A stretch of DNA of 64,000 nucleotides from UBA2357 sp041678045 (GTDB taxonomy: Bacteria > Pseudomonadota > Gammaproteobacteria > Burkholderiales > Rhodocyclaceae). Below the pieces are notes generated by a model, which worked only from the letters and a program-made list of their open reading frames with translations, did not search any database and was not told the DNA's origin. A program made the position numbers and the translations under genes. Below, in pieces: positions 27,667 to 37,360 of this stretch; the stretch's first letter is position 1, and the number at the start of each line of letters is the position of its first letter. The stretch is taken from assembly GCA_041678045.1 (NCBI GenBank), contig JBAYOV010000010.1:1-64000 (forward strand). The letters are read 5' to 3'.

Positions 27667-28500
27667 ATGTGCAGTCAGCGTCGCAGTGAGCGTGAAAGGC
27701 GCCCGCTCACGGTGAGCCCTTCGACAAGCTCAGGACAAACGGAAACGCACGATAGCCCGATCGGGCCCACCCTGCGGCTGCACCGGGTGCGCTGGCCGGT
27801 GTTGCCGCGCATTGTGCTGTCGCCCGAGCATATTGACTGCGTGCTGCTCGATGCCGGCGCGCAGCCGGGCGCAGTGTGCGGCGCCATCCGGCAGCGGGTC
27901 AGCCCGCAGGAGTGGCAGCAGGCGCAGCGTTACCGCCAGCCGGACGATGCCGCGCGCCACCTGCTTGGCCGCGCCTTGTTGCGGCAGGTGTTCGGCGACC
28001 ACCTGGGGCGTTCTCCCTGGCTGACCGACTTCGCGCGCAACCCCTGGGGCAAGCCCCTGTTGCCGCATGACGTGCCGGGCGTGGCGGTGCACTTCAACCT
28101 CTCGCACAGTGGCCGCTGGGTGGTGGCGGCGTTCAGCCTGATGGGGACCCCCGGGGTCGATGTGGAGCGGCTGGCTTCGGTGGCCGGTGTGGCACATGCC
28201 AGTGTCTCCACCGAACTCGCCGGGCAGTTGCACCCGGCCGAAGCGGCCGAGGTGCTGGCCGCGCCGCCCGAGGCCCGGGATCGCGCCTTTCTGCGGTGCT
28301 GGGTGCGCAAGGAGGCGGTGCTCAAGGCGTTGGGCGAGGGGCTGAGCCGGCCGCTGGCGTCTTTCCGGGTGCGCTGCAGCAGCGCACCGGACGACTGGCT
28401 GCTGCAGGCTCCGGCCGATGCTCCGCTGGCGCGCTGGCAGTGTCGCGATGTGGCGGTCGATGCCGGGCATGCCTGCAGCCTCGCCTGGCTGGCGCCCTGA
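27667..28500 (+). CDS. Sfp-type 4'-phosphopantetheinyl transferase
   Basis: Up to 277 residues if the ATG at 27667, three bases after the thioesterase stop, is used. Motifs: LLGRALLRQVFG, FNLSHSGRWVVAAFS, GVDVERL and WVRKEAVLKALGEGL, the P1-P3 motifs that bind CoA, Mg2+ and the carrier protein. It converts the apo carrier domains of the synthetases to the holo form. The first 40 residues are not conserved and include SPSTSSGQT, the translation of a REP repeat at 27717-27742. Real initiation may therefore be at a GTG such as 27787, 27799 or 27814. No clear Shine-Dalgarno marks any of these choices. Confidence 0.88.
   Translation: MCSQRRSERERRPLTVSPSTSSGQTETHDSPIGPTLRLHRVRWPVLPRIVLSPEHIDCVLLDAGAQPGAVCGAIRQRVSPQEWQQAQRYRQPDDAARHLLGRALLRQVFGDHLGRSPWLTDFARNPWGKPLLPHDVPGVAVHFNLSHSGRWVVAAFSLMGTPGVDVERLASVAGVAHASVSTELAGQLHPAEAAEVLAAPPEARDRAFLRCWVRKEAVLKALGEGLSRPLASFRVRCSSAPDDWLLQAPADAPLARWQCRDVAVDAGHACSLAWLAP
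27717..27742 (+). repeat. REP-like element inside the 5' end of the PPTase ORF
   Basis: CCCTTCGACAAGCTCAGGAC and six following bases. It is the same repeat family as at 26752-26826, here as a single copy read in frame by the PPTase ORF. Confidence 0.7.
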
Positions 28501-28514
28501 GCGGGAGGGAATGT

Positions 28515-31500
28515 TCAGGACTTGCGGAGCCTGTTTCCGGACTGGCCTTCCGGCTGCAGGCGAATCTCCAGCGGCTGCTTGATATCCACATGCACATCGC
28601 GCTGCGGGAAGGCAATTTCCAGCCCGGCGGCGCGGAATTTGGTGTGGATGGCGGTGTGCAGCTGCGTGATCACGCTCAGCCGGTTGTCCAGGTTGGGCAG
28701 GTAGGCGCGCAGGTAGAGCATCAGCGCATCGTTGCCGAAAGCCTCGAAACTGGCCACCGGTCCGGGGTCGCTCAGAATTTCCGGGATCTCGGTGGCGGCC
28801 TCCTTCAGCAGGGCGAGGGCACGCTCCACATCGCCGTCATAGGCCAGCCCCACCGGCAGCAGGATGCGGTTGACCCTGTCGCTCAGCGTCCAGTTGATCA
28901 GCCGGCCGGTGATGAAGGACTTGTTCGGCACCACCAGCTCCTGCTTGTCGTAATTGGTGATGGTGGTGGCACGAATCTGGATGCGGGTGACCACGCCGGT
29001 GGTGCCGTCGATCGTCACCACATCGCCCACCCGGATCGGGCGTTCGAACAGCAGGATGATGCCGCTCACGAAGTTCGCCACGATCTCCTGCAAGCCAAAA
29101 CCCAGCCCCACGCCGAGCGCGGCCACCAGCCACTGCAGCCCCGACCACTGCAGGCCCATGGTGCGAAATGCAACGATCAGGCCGACACCGACGATGAAGT
29201 ACTGCGACAGCGTGGTGATCGCATAGCGGGCGCCCGCATCCAGCGGCAGGCGCTGCAGCAGGGAGATTTCCAGCAGACCGGGCAGGTTGCGCGCGGCCAG
29301 GAAGGTGACCGCCACAATGAACAATCCGACCACGATGTCGCCCAGGGTGATGGGCACCGTGGTCGGCACGCCATCGACCAGACGCTGGGCATTGAGCGGC
29401 AACTGGGTGCCCTGCAGGAAGGACAACGCCGGGATCAGGTCTGCCCAGATGCCCCAGGTGCCGAACAGCACGGTAAATAGAAAGCCGGTGCGCACCAGAC
29501 GGCGCGACTGTTCGCTGAGCGAGTCGAAGTTTACTTCCGGCACGTCCGGCACAATGATTCCGGCTGCACCTTCCGGCCTGCCGGTGTCCTCTTCCGACTC
29601 GCGCTTGCTGCGCATCTCCTCGCGCCGGCGCAGCGCATCCTCGTGGCGCAGCCGGCGTTCGGCCACATACAGCCAGCGCAGGATCAGTTCCATGCCGATG
29701 AACACGCCAAACAGGAACCACAGCGTCGTCTGGATGCGCGCCTCCACCGGCACGGCGGTGTAGTGATAACCGGCCAGCGAGGCCAGTGCCAGCAGCAACG
29801 GCACACCGAGCAGCAGCGGATACCACAGAAAGCGCAGCTGCACCGCCATGGAGTGGGCCTGCTGTTGCAGCAACGGGGTGATCTGTCCGCGTCGGCCGAA
29901 CAGCCGGTGCATCATTGTCATGAGCGCAAACATCAGCAGTGCAAACGCCAGCGCACTGCCGGCCTGGATGTTGACCGGCAGGGTGCTGCCCCCCAGCGCG
30001 CCCACCAGAAAGCTGCTCACCGCGCCCAGCGGAATGAACCAGTTCAGTTCGCCGCGCACCGCGCTGCACATCTGCGCCGGCCAGCCGAAGTGCAGCCGGC
30101 CCAGCCCCTCGCGGTGGCACATTGTCCGCAGCAGCGATAGCGAAAGCAGCAGTAGCGCGGCTTTTTCGAGCCCGAGCGCCAGCGAATGGCCGAGCGGGCT
30201 GGTAAAGCCGTCCATCGCCCTGGCCATGAGCAGCATCAGCGCCGGCAAGGGCAGCACCTTCAGCACGGTGAGCAACAAGACCTGCAGGCTGATGCCGGCA
30301 CGGTCGTGCTGCACCTTGCGCACCGGCTGGTTGAGCCTGCGCAGGCGCTCGGCAGTGTTGCGGTTGAAGGTGAGCAGGGCAATCAAACCGCCCAGCACCA
30401 GCACCACTGGCAGCGGGTTGTTGCGCCCGAAGGCACGCCAGTCGTCGAGCAGTTGACCGAGCTGTTCGGGGCTGGAGAGCCATGCCCCCCACTGTGAGCG
30501 GTCGCTCGTAAACAGGCTGAGCAGACCGGTGCCCGGCATCCACAGCAGCTGCTTGTCGATGAACTGGGTGTAGTTGCTGACCAGCAGCAGATAGTCGCGG
30601 GCCGCAATGTCGAGCTGCGAGAGCTGCGCGATATGTCGCCCGTAGCCGGCCTGCAGCGTGTCCAGCGCCTCGTGGTGCGCCTGCAACAGGGTTTCGGCGT
30701 CATTGAACAGGCGCGTCCTGTCGGTGTCGTCCAGCGTTGCGGAGAGTCCTGAGAGCGACTCGCGCAGGGCGGTCTCGTCCCGGGCTGCGGTGCGCAGCAG
30801 GTCGTCGATGGTCAGCTGGCGGTGCAGGGCGGTGTTGATGCGCGCGGCGCGCTCCCGCTTGTCGCGCTGCAGGCTTTGTACGGTGGGCAGGGTGGCGCGG
30901 CGGATGCGCAGCGTGTCGCCCATGCTCACGCTGTGACCGGCAAAGCCGGTGCGCTGGCGGATGCGTTCGAAATCGGCACGCAGCTCATCGAGCTGGCGCT
31001 TGAGATCGTGCAGGGTCTGGTCGACCTGCTGCTCGTCGTGGATCAGGGTTTCGAGTTCGGCGCGCAGGCGGCGATTGCTTTCCGCCAGCTGACGGATCTG
31101 GTCGGGCCATCCGGTGACATGCTGCTGCAACTGGTCGGCCGCTTCCCGGGCCTCGCGTGCCATCGCTTCGCGTCGTTCCTGCGCAGCCTGGGTGAGCGCG
31201 AGCAGATGGGCCTGATGCGCCGCAATCAGCCCGCTGGCCTGCTCGCGTTCGCTCTGTGCCAGGCTGATGAGCGTGCTCTGGTGGGTGATCAGCGCATGGT
31301 TGAGGGCGCTCTCGCGCTCGCGCAGCGCCCGCTGGGCGAGCAGGCTGAGTTCGGTCGCCTGTCGCGACAGGTCGGCAGGCTGGCTTTCGAGCTGGGCCAG
31401 TTCCTGGGCAATGCGCTCCAGCTGGGCACTGTTGCCGGCAATCTGCTCGCTCAGGCTGGCGCTGCCGCCGAGCAGGCGCGACAGGCTGTCCTCGGCCCGC

Positions 31501-31964
31501 TCCAGCTGGTCGCGGCCAGCGGCGATGGCGCTTTCCTGTTCGACGATCAGGCTCTGCAAGCGCTCCAGCGGCGCCCGGGCCAGCGCAGCCTCATCCAGCG
31601 GAGCGGGCGGGGGCACGGATTGCCTGAGCTGCTCGATGCGCGCAGGCGCCTCCCTGAGCGTCGTGTCCAGCCGTTGCAGGCGCACGTCCAGTGCCTGCGC
31701 CGACTGAAACCGCGCCAGCGCATCGTCGTAGCGTTGCAGCAGGCCGGTGCGCAGCGTTTCATCCAGCTCGCTTGCATCCTCCACCTGCTTGCGGGCCGCC
31801 TGCAGCACTTCCGGAGAGAGCCGGCCGGTTTCATCGCCGGAACGGGGCGCCTCCTGGGCATGGGTCAGGGCAGACCATGCGATCAGGAGCAGACAGGCGA
31901 ACATCACGAGGGCACGAAATCCCTGCTTGGCAGCGGCGGCAGACACGGAACACCTGAAGATCAT
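28515..31964 (-). CDS. Large mechanosensitive channel, MscK/KefA type
   Basis: 1149 residues from ATG 31964, chosen because it places a hydrophobic signal sequence (FRALVMFACLLLIAWSALTHA) near the N-terminus. About 400 residues of periplasmic, Gln/Glu/Arg-rich, coiled-coil-prone sequence follow, then about ten hydrophobic segments from about residue 480. The C-terminal MscS core is well preserved: VGLGFGLQEIVANFVSG, the ERPIRVGDVVTIDG beta-domain start, and VPNKSFITGRLINW. Length and layout match MscK/KefA rather than the small MscS. Expected role is release of solutes on osmotic down-shock. It converges with the PPTase gene and is divergent from glutathione reductase. Confidence 0.9.
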   Translation of the reverse strand: MIFRCSVSAAAAKQGFRALVMFACLLLIAWSALTHAQEAPRSGDETGRLSPEVLQAARKQVEDASELDETLRTGLLQRYDDALARFQSAQALDVRLQRLDTTLREAPARIEQLRQSVPPPAPLDEAALARAPLERLQSLIVEQESAIAAGRDQLERAEDSLSRLLGGSASLSEQIAGNSAQLERIAQELAQLESQPADLSRQATELSLLAQRALRERESALNHALITHQSTLISLAQSEREQASGLIAAHQAHLLALTQAAQERREAMAREAREAADQLQQHVTGWPDQIRQLAESNRRLRAELETLIHDEQQVDQTLHDLKRQLDELRADFERIRQRTGFAGHSVSMGDTLRIRRATLPTVQSLQRDKRERAARINTALHRQLTIDDLLRTAARDETALRESLSGLSATLDDTDRTRLFNDAETLLQAHHEALDTLQAGYGRHIAQLSQLDIAARDYLLLVSNYTQFIDKQLLWMPGTGLLSLFTSDRSQWGAWLSSPEQLGQLLDDWRAFGRNNPLPVVLVLGGLIALLTFNRNTAERLRRLNQPVRKVQHDRAGISLQVLLLTVLKVLPLPALMLLMARAMDGFTSPLGHSLALGLEKAALLLLSLSLLRTMCHREGLGRLHFGWPAQMCSAVRGELNWFIPLGAVSSFLVGALGGSTLPVNIQAGSALAFALLMFALMTMMHRLFGRRGQITPLLQQQAHSMAVQLRFLWYPLLLGVPLLLALASLAGYHYTAVPVEARIQTTLWFLFGVFIGMELILRWLYVAERRLRHEDALRRREEMRSKRESEEDTGRPEGAAGIIVPDVPEVNFDSLSEQSRRLVRTGFLFTVLFGTWGIWADLIPALSFLQGTQLPLNAQRLVDGVPTTVPITLGDIVVGLFIVAVTFLAARNLPGLLEISLLQRLPLDAGARYAITTLSQYFIVGVGLIVAFRTMGLQWSGLQWLVAALGVGLGFGLQEIVANFVSGIILLFERPIRVGDVVTIDGTTGVVTRIQIRATTITNYDKQELVVPNKSFITGRLINWTLSDRVNRILLPVGLAYDGDVERALALLKEAATEIPEILSDPGPVASFEAFGNDALMLYLRAYLPNLDNRLSVITQLHTAIHTKFRAAGLEIAFPQRDVHVDIKQPLEIRLQPEGQSGNRLRKS

Positions 31965-32279
31965 CGGAGTGTGGCCGCATTGTACCGTTTTGCCCGGTGT
32001 GGCCCGGACCAGACTCGCGGCCGGCACCGCACAACGGTAGGATGACGGCAGGGATGCGGTGTGGCCCGGGGGCGCCGGCGCCGGGGCTGTGCGACACGCC
32101 CTGCACGATTTCCGTGCAGGTCTGAAAAACCGTTCGCAATCAGCGCGCTGAGCCAGCTATCCAGACGATATCCACAGGCTTTCACACCGTATCCGGGGAT
32201 AATTCACAGCGTCCCGCAGCGTGGGCGCCGCGCTGTCGGCCGGGCCGCGACAACGACAGAACGCACAAGAGGACAAAAC
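31965..32279. other. Divergent intergenic region between mscK-like and gor genes
   Basis: 315 bases without a gene. It contains a GC-rich near-palindrome at about 32066-32087 and a perfect hairpin CCTGCACG-ATTTC-CGTGCAGG (32100-32120). A GATAAT hexamer at 32199-32204 could be a -10 for gor, but no good -35 is seen. No binding site of a known regulator is recognised. Confidence 0.4.
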
Positions 32280-33647
32280 ATGACTGAAGCAGGCAAGACA
32301 TTCGACTATCTGGTGATCGGCGGCGGCAGTGGCGGTGTGGCCACGGCGCGGCGTGCCGCCGAATATGGCGCCCGCGTGGCGCTCATCGAGGGCGCCCGCC
32401 TGGGCGGCACCTGCGTGAATGTGGGCTGCGTGCCCAAAAAGGTGATGTGGTACGCCGCGCAGATCGGCCATGCGCTCGACGATGCGCCGGCCTATGGCTT
32501 TGCGCTGAACCGTGAAGGCTTCGACTGGGGTGCGCTCCGTCAGCGGCGCGATGCCTACATCGAGCGCCTGAACGGCATCTACGCGCGCTTGCTCGAAAAT
32601 TCCGGCGTCAGCGTGTTTCGTGGCTTTGGCCGCTTTGTCGGCCCGCACACGGTGGAGGTGGGCGGCGAAACGGTCAGCGCCCCTCATGTGGTCATCGCCA
32701 CCGGCGGTGAGCCGCTGATTCCCGACGATGTGCCCGGAGCGGAGTTGGGCATCAGCTCGGATGGCTTCTTTGCGCTCGACCGGCAGCCGCGCCGCGTCGC
32801 CGTGGTGGGCAGCGGCTACATCGCGGTGGAATTGGCCGGGGTGTTCGCGGCCCTTGGCAGCGAGGTGCATCAAGTGGTGCGCGGCGACGTGCTGTTGCGC
32901 CCCTTCGACGACATGCTGCGCAGCACGCTGGCCGAGCAGATGCAGGCGTCCGGCGTGCATCTGCACCTGCACACCCGCCCGCAGTCGGTCAGTCGCACCT
33001 CTGATGGCGCCCTGCGGGTGAGCTGCACCGGGGCTGAAGGCGAGCCGGTGGCGCTGGAGGTCGATGCGCTGGTGTGGGCGATTGGCCGGCGTGCCAACAC
33101 CGCCGGCCTGAACCTGTCCGCCGCCGGCGTGGCGACCCGCGACAATGGCGAGATCGTCGTCGATGCGTTGCAAAACACTTCGGTGGAGGGGGTCTATGCG
33201 ATTGGCGACATCACCGGCCAGCCACCGCTCACCCCGGTGGCCATCTCCGCCGGCCGCAAGCTGGCCGCTCGCCTGTTCCTGAACCAGCCCGACAGCGCCC
33301 TGGAGGTCGATCAGGTGCCCACCGTGGTGTTCAGCCACCCGCCCATCGGCACCGTGGGCCTGAGCGAAGCCGAAGCGCGCGCGCAGCATGACACGGTGCG
33401 CATCTACCAGACCCGCTTCACCCCGATGTACCACGCCCTCACCGAGCACAAGCCGCAAACCGCGATGAAGCTGGTGTGCGCTGGCGACGAGGAACGGGTC
33501 GTGGGCCTGCACATCATCGGCACCGGCGCCGACGAAATGCTCCAGGGCTTCGCCGTGGCCCTGCGCATGGGCGCCACCAAACGCGACTTCGACCGCACCC
33601 TGGCCATTCACCCGACCAGCGGGGAGGAGTTGGTCACGATGCGGTGA
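32280..33647 (+). CDS. gor: Glutathione-disulfide reductase
   Basis: 455 residues from ATG 32280 (GAGGAC upstream). FAD-binding GGGSGGVATARRAAE; redox disulfide in GGTCVNVGCVPKK; NADPH-binding GSGYIAVELAGVFAALG with Arg in VVRGDVLLRPFD, favouring NADPH over NADH; second FAD motif YAIGDITGQPPLTPVA; C-terminal HPTSGEELVTMR carrying the catalytic His of the partner subunit. Length is normal for the family. Cytosolic homodimer that keeps glutathione reduced. The longer upstream open frame has no start with a ribosome site. Confidence 0.96.
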   Translation: MTEAGKTFDYLVIGGGSGGVATARRAAEYGARVALIEGARLGGTCVNVGCVPKKVMWYAAQIGHALDDAPAYGFALNREGFDWGALRQRRDAYIERLNGIYARLLENSGVSVFRGFGRFVGPHTVEVGGETVSAPHVVIATGGEPLIPDDVPGAELGISSDGFFALDRQPRRVAVVGSGYIAVELAGVFAALGSEVHQVVRGDVLLRPFDDMLRSTLAEQMQASGVHLHLHTRPQSVSRTSDGALRVSCTGAEGEPVALEVDALVWAIGRRANTAGLNLSAAGVATRDNGEIVVDALQNTSVEGVYAIGDITGQPPLTPVAISAGRKLAARLFLNQPDSALEVDQVPTVVFSHPPIGTVGLSEAEARAQHDTVRIYQTRFTPMYHALTEHKPQTAMKLVCAGDEERVVGLHIIGTGADEMLQGFAVALRMGATKRDFDRTLAIHPTSGEELVTMR

Positions 33648-33729
33648 GCTGGCCAACAATGGAAAGCAGCATGGAGAACAGCGCGGCGTCTGTGTCCGCG
33701 AGATGTACAACACCACCAAGGAAGTGCGC

Positions 33730-34797
33730 ATGACTCGTGTATTGAAATATCTTCTGCTTCACGTTGCGGCATTGCCGTCGCTCGCCCTGGCCAGTGATCT
33801 GCCGGCGGTGCGCTTTGCGCATCATGACTGGGAGCTGGCATGCGACAACACCCGCACATGCAGGGTGGCGGGATATCACGAGGACGGGGCCGAACTGGCC
33901 GTATCGGTACTGCTCACACGCAAGGCCGGTCCCCATGCGGGGGTGACCGGGCAAGTGATGCTCGGAGAATACGGGGCGCTGCCGGCCCTGGAGCGCTTGC
34001 CCGATGTGTTCGAGCTGGCCCTGAGCATCGATGGGCAGCCTGTCGGGACGGTGGCGATGTCCAGAACCTCGATGCTTGCCGAGCTCACGCAGGCGCAGGT
34101 GAGTGCGCTGCTGGCGTCGCTCGTGCGCACGAGCCGGATCGAATTCACCCATGGCGAGGACGTATGGCACCTGTCGGACAGGGGCGCGTCGGCCGTGCTG
34201 CTGAAAATGGATGAATTCCAGGGGCGCATCGGCACGCCCGGCGCCCTGACCCGAAAGGGGCAGAAGGACGAGGGCAGCGTGCGCCCGCCACTGCCGGCGC
34301 CGGTGGTGAAGGCTGCACCGCTGCCGGCACCGTTACCCGGCGATGCACACTTTACGGAGGCGCATGAAAGCACCTTGCTGGCGGCCCTGCGGGCGCTCGA
34401 CTTGGGGGACGACTGCCCCGATGTGAGCGAGCCCGGAGGGGAGGTGCCGGAGTTGCAGGCAGTGCGCCTGACGGAAAGCAGGATGCTGCTCTCGGCGCGA
34501 TGCTGGGGCGGCGCCTACAACATCGGCTACGGTTTCTGGGTCGTCAATGCCACGCCGCCCCATCAGCCGGTGCTGGTCACCACCCAGGGGTCGGAACAGG
34601 CCGACGGCACCCTTTTTGCAAGCCACAAAGGGCGCGGGCTGGGGGATTGCTGGACTTCCGAGGCATGGACATGGGATGGCAGCCGGTTTGTGCCCACTTC
34701 AGTCACATCCACCGGCATGTGCCGGCTGATGGCCCCCGGCGGCGCCTGGTCACTCCCCACCCTGGTGACCGAAGTGCACGGCGCGGCACAGCGGTGA
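33730..34797 (+). CDS. DUF1176-family exported protein
   Basis: 355 residues. ATG 33730 is preferred over 33703 because AAGGAAG lies just before it and the N-terminus then reads as a clean signal peptide (MTRVLKYLLLHVAALPSLALA). The mature part follows the DUF1176 pattern: WELACDNTRTCRVAGY at the N-terminus, LLVRTSRIEF-like middle, a proline/alanine-rich linker near 190-205, and a C-terminal half with CWGGAYNIGYGFWV and GDCWTSEAWTWDG. Six or so cysteines are consistent with an oxidising periplasm. Function unknown. It starts 82 bases after gor on the same strand and may be co-transcribed. Confidence 0.82.
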   Translation: MTRVLKYLLLHVAALPSLALASDLPAVRFAHHDWELACDNTRTCRVAGYHEDGAELAVSVLLTRKAGPHAGVTGQVMLGEYGALPALERLPDVFELALSIDGQPVGTVAMSRTSMLAELTQAQVSALLASLVRTSRIEFTHGEDVWHLSDRGASAVLLKMDEFQGRIGTPGALTRKGQKDEGSVRPPLPAPVVKAAPLPAPLPGDAHFTEAHESTLLAALRALDLGDDCPDVSEPGGEVPELQAVRLTESRMLLSARCWGGAYNIGYGFWVVNATPPHQPVLVTTQGSEQADGTLFASHKGRGLGDCWTSEAWTWDGSRFVPTSVTSTGMCRLMAPGGAWSLPTLVTEVHGAAQR

Positions 34798-34886
34798 ATG
34801 GGGCGGGTTTGTAAGCCACTCCACAAGAGAAGTTTTCCTACGTTTTCCCTGAAGGCGTCCCGACATCACCGGAACCGAAAACCGCT

Positions 34887-37214
34887 TCATGCGGGGTGCC
34901 GCCTTGGGTTCAGGTGGCCGAAGGCCAGCAAGCCGATGATCCCGGCCAGCAGCATCATGGCCCATTCGGACAGCGTCGGGATGGCGGCAACATCGCCAGC
35001 CGCCAGCGCCGGGCCACCCGGGTCGACGATCACGCCGTTGGCGGTCAGGTCGTCGTCGCCCGCGCCGCCGTCGGTCAGCGTCAGGGTGATGGTGTTGCCA
35101 CTGATCACCGCTCCGCTGAACACGTACCAGTGGGGCGTGGGGTTGGCCTGCGTTCTGCCGAATTTGTAGTACTGGGTGCCGGCAGGCAAGGGTTCCGGAT
35201 AGGTCAGCACCACTGTGGCGCTGCTGCCTGCTGTCCCCATTTCCAACTGCAGGCTCACCACACCGTGCGGCAAACTGACATTGGCCGGGGGCGGCGTGCC
35301 CACGCTGTCGGTGGTGGCCGTGCTGGCGGCCGTGATTTGCCAGTTGTTTTCCGTGGGCGGCGTCAGCTCTACCGGCTCACCGGTCTGCGGGCCTTCGGGC
35401 ACGAAGATCTGGTAGCCAAACACGGCGGTGGAGGCCTGGTCCGCTTGCACGTTGCTCAGGGTGCACTGCGCGCCCTGTCCTGCGCAGGCGCCTGTCCATT
35501 TCTGAAACGCATAACCCGAACCCGTGTTGGCCACGGCCGTGCAGGTGGTGTTGCCGCCGTGGGGCACCGGGCTGGGGGCGCACGAGGCGGTACCGCCCGC
35601 TGCCGGACTGGCGCTGGCGGTTACTGCGTGGGTCTGCAGGCTGGCGCTGCAACTGGCGTTGCTGCCCCCACCGCTGCCGCTGCATGTCCAGTTCCACGGG
35701 CCGCTGCCCGTCACGCTGCCCGCCGTCCCCGCGTTGCACAGGCCGGTGGTGGGCGCGCTGGTGAAGGTGCCCAGGTGGCTGCTGCCGCAGGCGCCGTTGA
35801 CCGGGTCCGGGGGCGGGGCTGTAACGGTGATGCTGGCGGTCGCATCGGTGGCCGCCAGATAGCGCTCTGCGCCACTGTCGCCGGTGCCCGCCTGGCTGGC
35901 GGTGAGGGTGCAGGTGCCGGCCGTGGTGCCGGTGGCGGTGGTGCCGCTCAGGCTGCAGGCGCCGCCACTGGCGGACAGCGTCACCGGCAAGCCTGCGCTG
36001 CTGCTGGCGGTGAGGGTGCTGGTGCCGCCCACAAGAATCGTGGTGGGGTCGGCGCTGATGCTCAGGGTCTGGCCGGCGTAGGGGGCGGTGCAGGCGTTGG
36101 CTGCGGTGCTGCTGCCTCCGCCGCTGCCGTTGCAGCCCCAATGCCATTGGCCACTGCTGCCGGTCACGGTGGTTGCGGTGCCCGTGGCGCACAGGTTGGC
36201 CGAGGGCGCGGTGGCGCTGGCCGGGCCGTGGCTGCTGCCGCAGGCACCGTTCACGACTGGCGGCACATTCGCGGTGAAGCTGGCGGTGGTTTCCTGCATG
36301 GCGGTGGCTTCAGTACCGGCATTGCTTGCGTCGTCGAGGGTGCCGGTGGTCTGGCCGCTGCGCAGGGTGAAGGTGACGGTGCGGTCGCCCGTAGCCGGGG
36401 CGGTGAAGCGCACCCGAATCGCATCGCCGCTCTTGACGATGGCTTCTTTCACCCACGTATCTGATCCATTGATGTCGAATTCGGCGCTTTCATCGCCTGC
36501 GATGCGCGCACCGCCCCAGGCCTCGCCCGCAGTGACGCTGGGCGCAAGGGTGAAGGCGTCGAAGGTGACGGTAGCTTCAGCAATGGCGGTCTGCGCCTCA
36601 GGCGAGGTCAAAGCAGCAAAAGACTGTCCGCCGCGCACAAGCCGAACAGGGTTGAGGCTGCTGCGGAAGTTGCCGTAGGCGTAGCCATCGTAGAAGTACA
36701 CGTCCCACGCGCCGTCCGAATTGGCGGCGTAGGGCGAACCCGACCAGACACCCGAAGACAGCGTATCGGGGAACACCGTGCGGTTGACGTTGGGGTTATC
36801 GCCGCAGTCTTCGGTGATCTTCAGCAACTCGTTCACGTAAGCCATGCGCCAGGCGCCGCTTTCCAGCAGGTTCTGGCTGAAGCCGGCATCGATGCCCCAG
36901 GTGGTCTGATTCGTGAAGGATTTGGGCAGTAGGCTGTGCTCTGTTTCGGCCCACGCGTTCCAGGTTTTCGACTGCGCACCGGTGATGCTGCACTGGCCAT
37001 GACTGAATGTCTCGCCCTCGACGCAGCGCTTCCACACCAGCCCGGTGGGCCAGTGCATGGCGCTGGCGTCGCTGCCCGCCATGCCGAGAATATAATTGGC
37101 GTCGGTGGGGCAGTTCGATTGCGCCTGTGCCAGCAGTGGCAGGGCGCAGGCGCCGAGCACGGCGAGCCAGCGCGGCATGCGCTGGGTCATCCGGAGGGGC
37201 GGGGTGAGTGACAT
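34887..37214 (-). CDS. IPTL-CTERM surface protein with DUF1566 domain and internal repeats
   Basis: 775 residues from ATG 37214, preceded by AGGAA. Signal peptide ends near AQA. A DUF1566/Lcl-like domain spans about residues 30-190 (GLVWKRCVEG, AYVNELLKI, NRTVFPDT, PVRLVRGGQSF). There are two copies of a Cys-containing module that starts NGACGSSH and ends GSGGG, separated by an Ig-like stretch (ADPTTILVGGTSTLTASSSA), then a bacterial-repeat-like domain (FQKWTGACAGQGAQCTL). The C-terminus is a sorting signal: IPTLSEW at 745, a hydrophobic helix, then basic RR. IPTL-CTERM proteins are thought to be processed by an exosortase (XrtH); none is in this window. Likely cell-surface or matrix protein. 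Confidence 0.85.
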   Translation of the reverse strand: MSLTPPLRMTQRMPRWLAVLGACALPLLAQAQSNCPTDANYILGMAGSDASAMHWPTGLVWKRCVEGETFSHGQCSITGAQSKTWNAWAETEHSLLPKSFTNQTTWGIDAGFSQNLLESGAWRMAYVNELLKITEDCGDNPNVNRTVFPDTLSSGVWSGSPYAANSDGAWDVYFYDGYAYGNFRSSLNPVRLVRGGQSFAALTSPEAQTAIAEATVTFDAFTLAPSVTAGEAWGGARIAGDESAEFDINGSDTWVKEAIVKSGDAIRVRFTAPATGDRTVTFTLRSGQTTGTLDDASNAGTEATAMQETTASFTANVPPVVNGACGSSHGPASATAPSANLCATGTATTVTGSSGQWHWGCNGSGGGSSTAANACTAPYAGQTLSISADPTTILVGGTSTLTASSSAGLPVTLSASGGACSLSGTTATGTTAGTCTLTASQAGTGDSGAERYLAATDATASITVTAPPPDPVNGACGSSHLGTFTSAPTTGLCNAGTAGSVTGSGPWNWTCSGSGGGSNASCSASLQTHAVTASASPAAGGTASCAPSPVPHGGNTTCTAVANTGSGYAFQKWTGACAGQGAQCTLSNVQADQASTAVFGYQIFVPEGPQTGEPVELTPPTENNWQITAASTATTDSVGTPPPANVSLPHGVVSLQLEMGTAGSSATVVLTYPEPLPAGTQYYKFGRTQANPTPHWYVFSGAVISGNTITLTLTDGGAGDDDLTANGVIVDPGGPALAAGDVAAIPTLSEWAMMLLAGIIGLLAFGHLNPRRHPA

Positions 37215-37360
37215 GGAACGGTTCCTGTGTTCTTGATTTGATCGCAGCCGGCTGGGCCGGCAGCGCACGGCTGACTTAACGTGGGCCTCTCGAGGCTGCG
37301 CCTTCCATAAAACAGGCACGATGCTATCAGTCGGCCATGGTTTGGCAAGCGGTTTATTAA

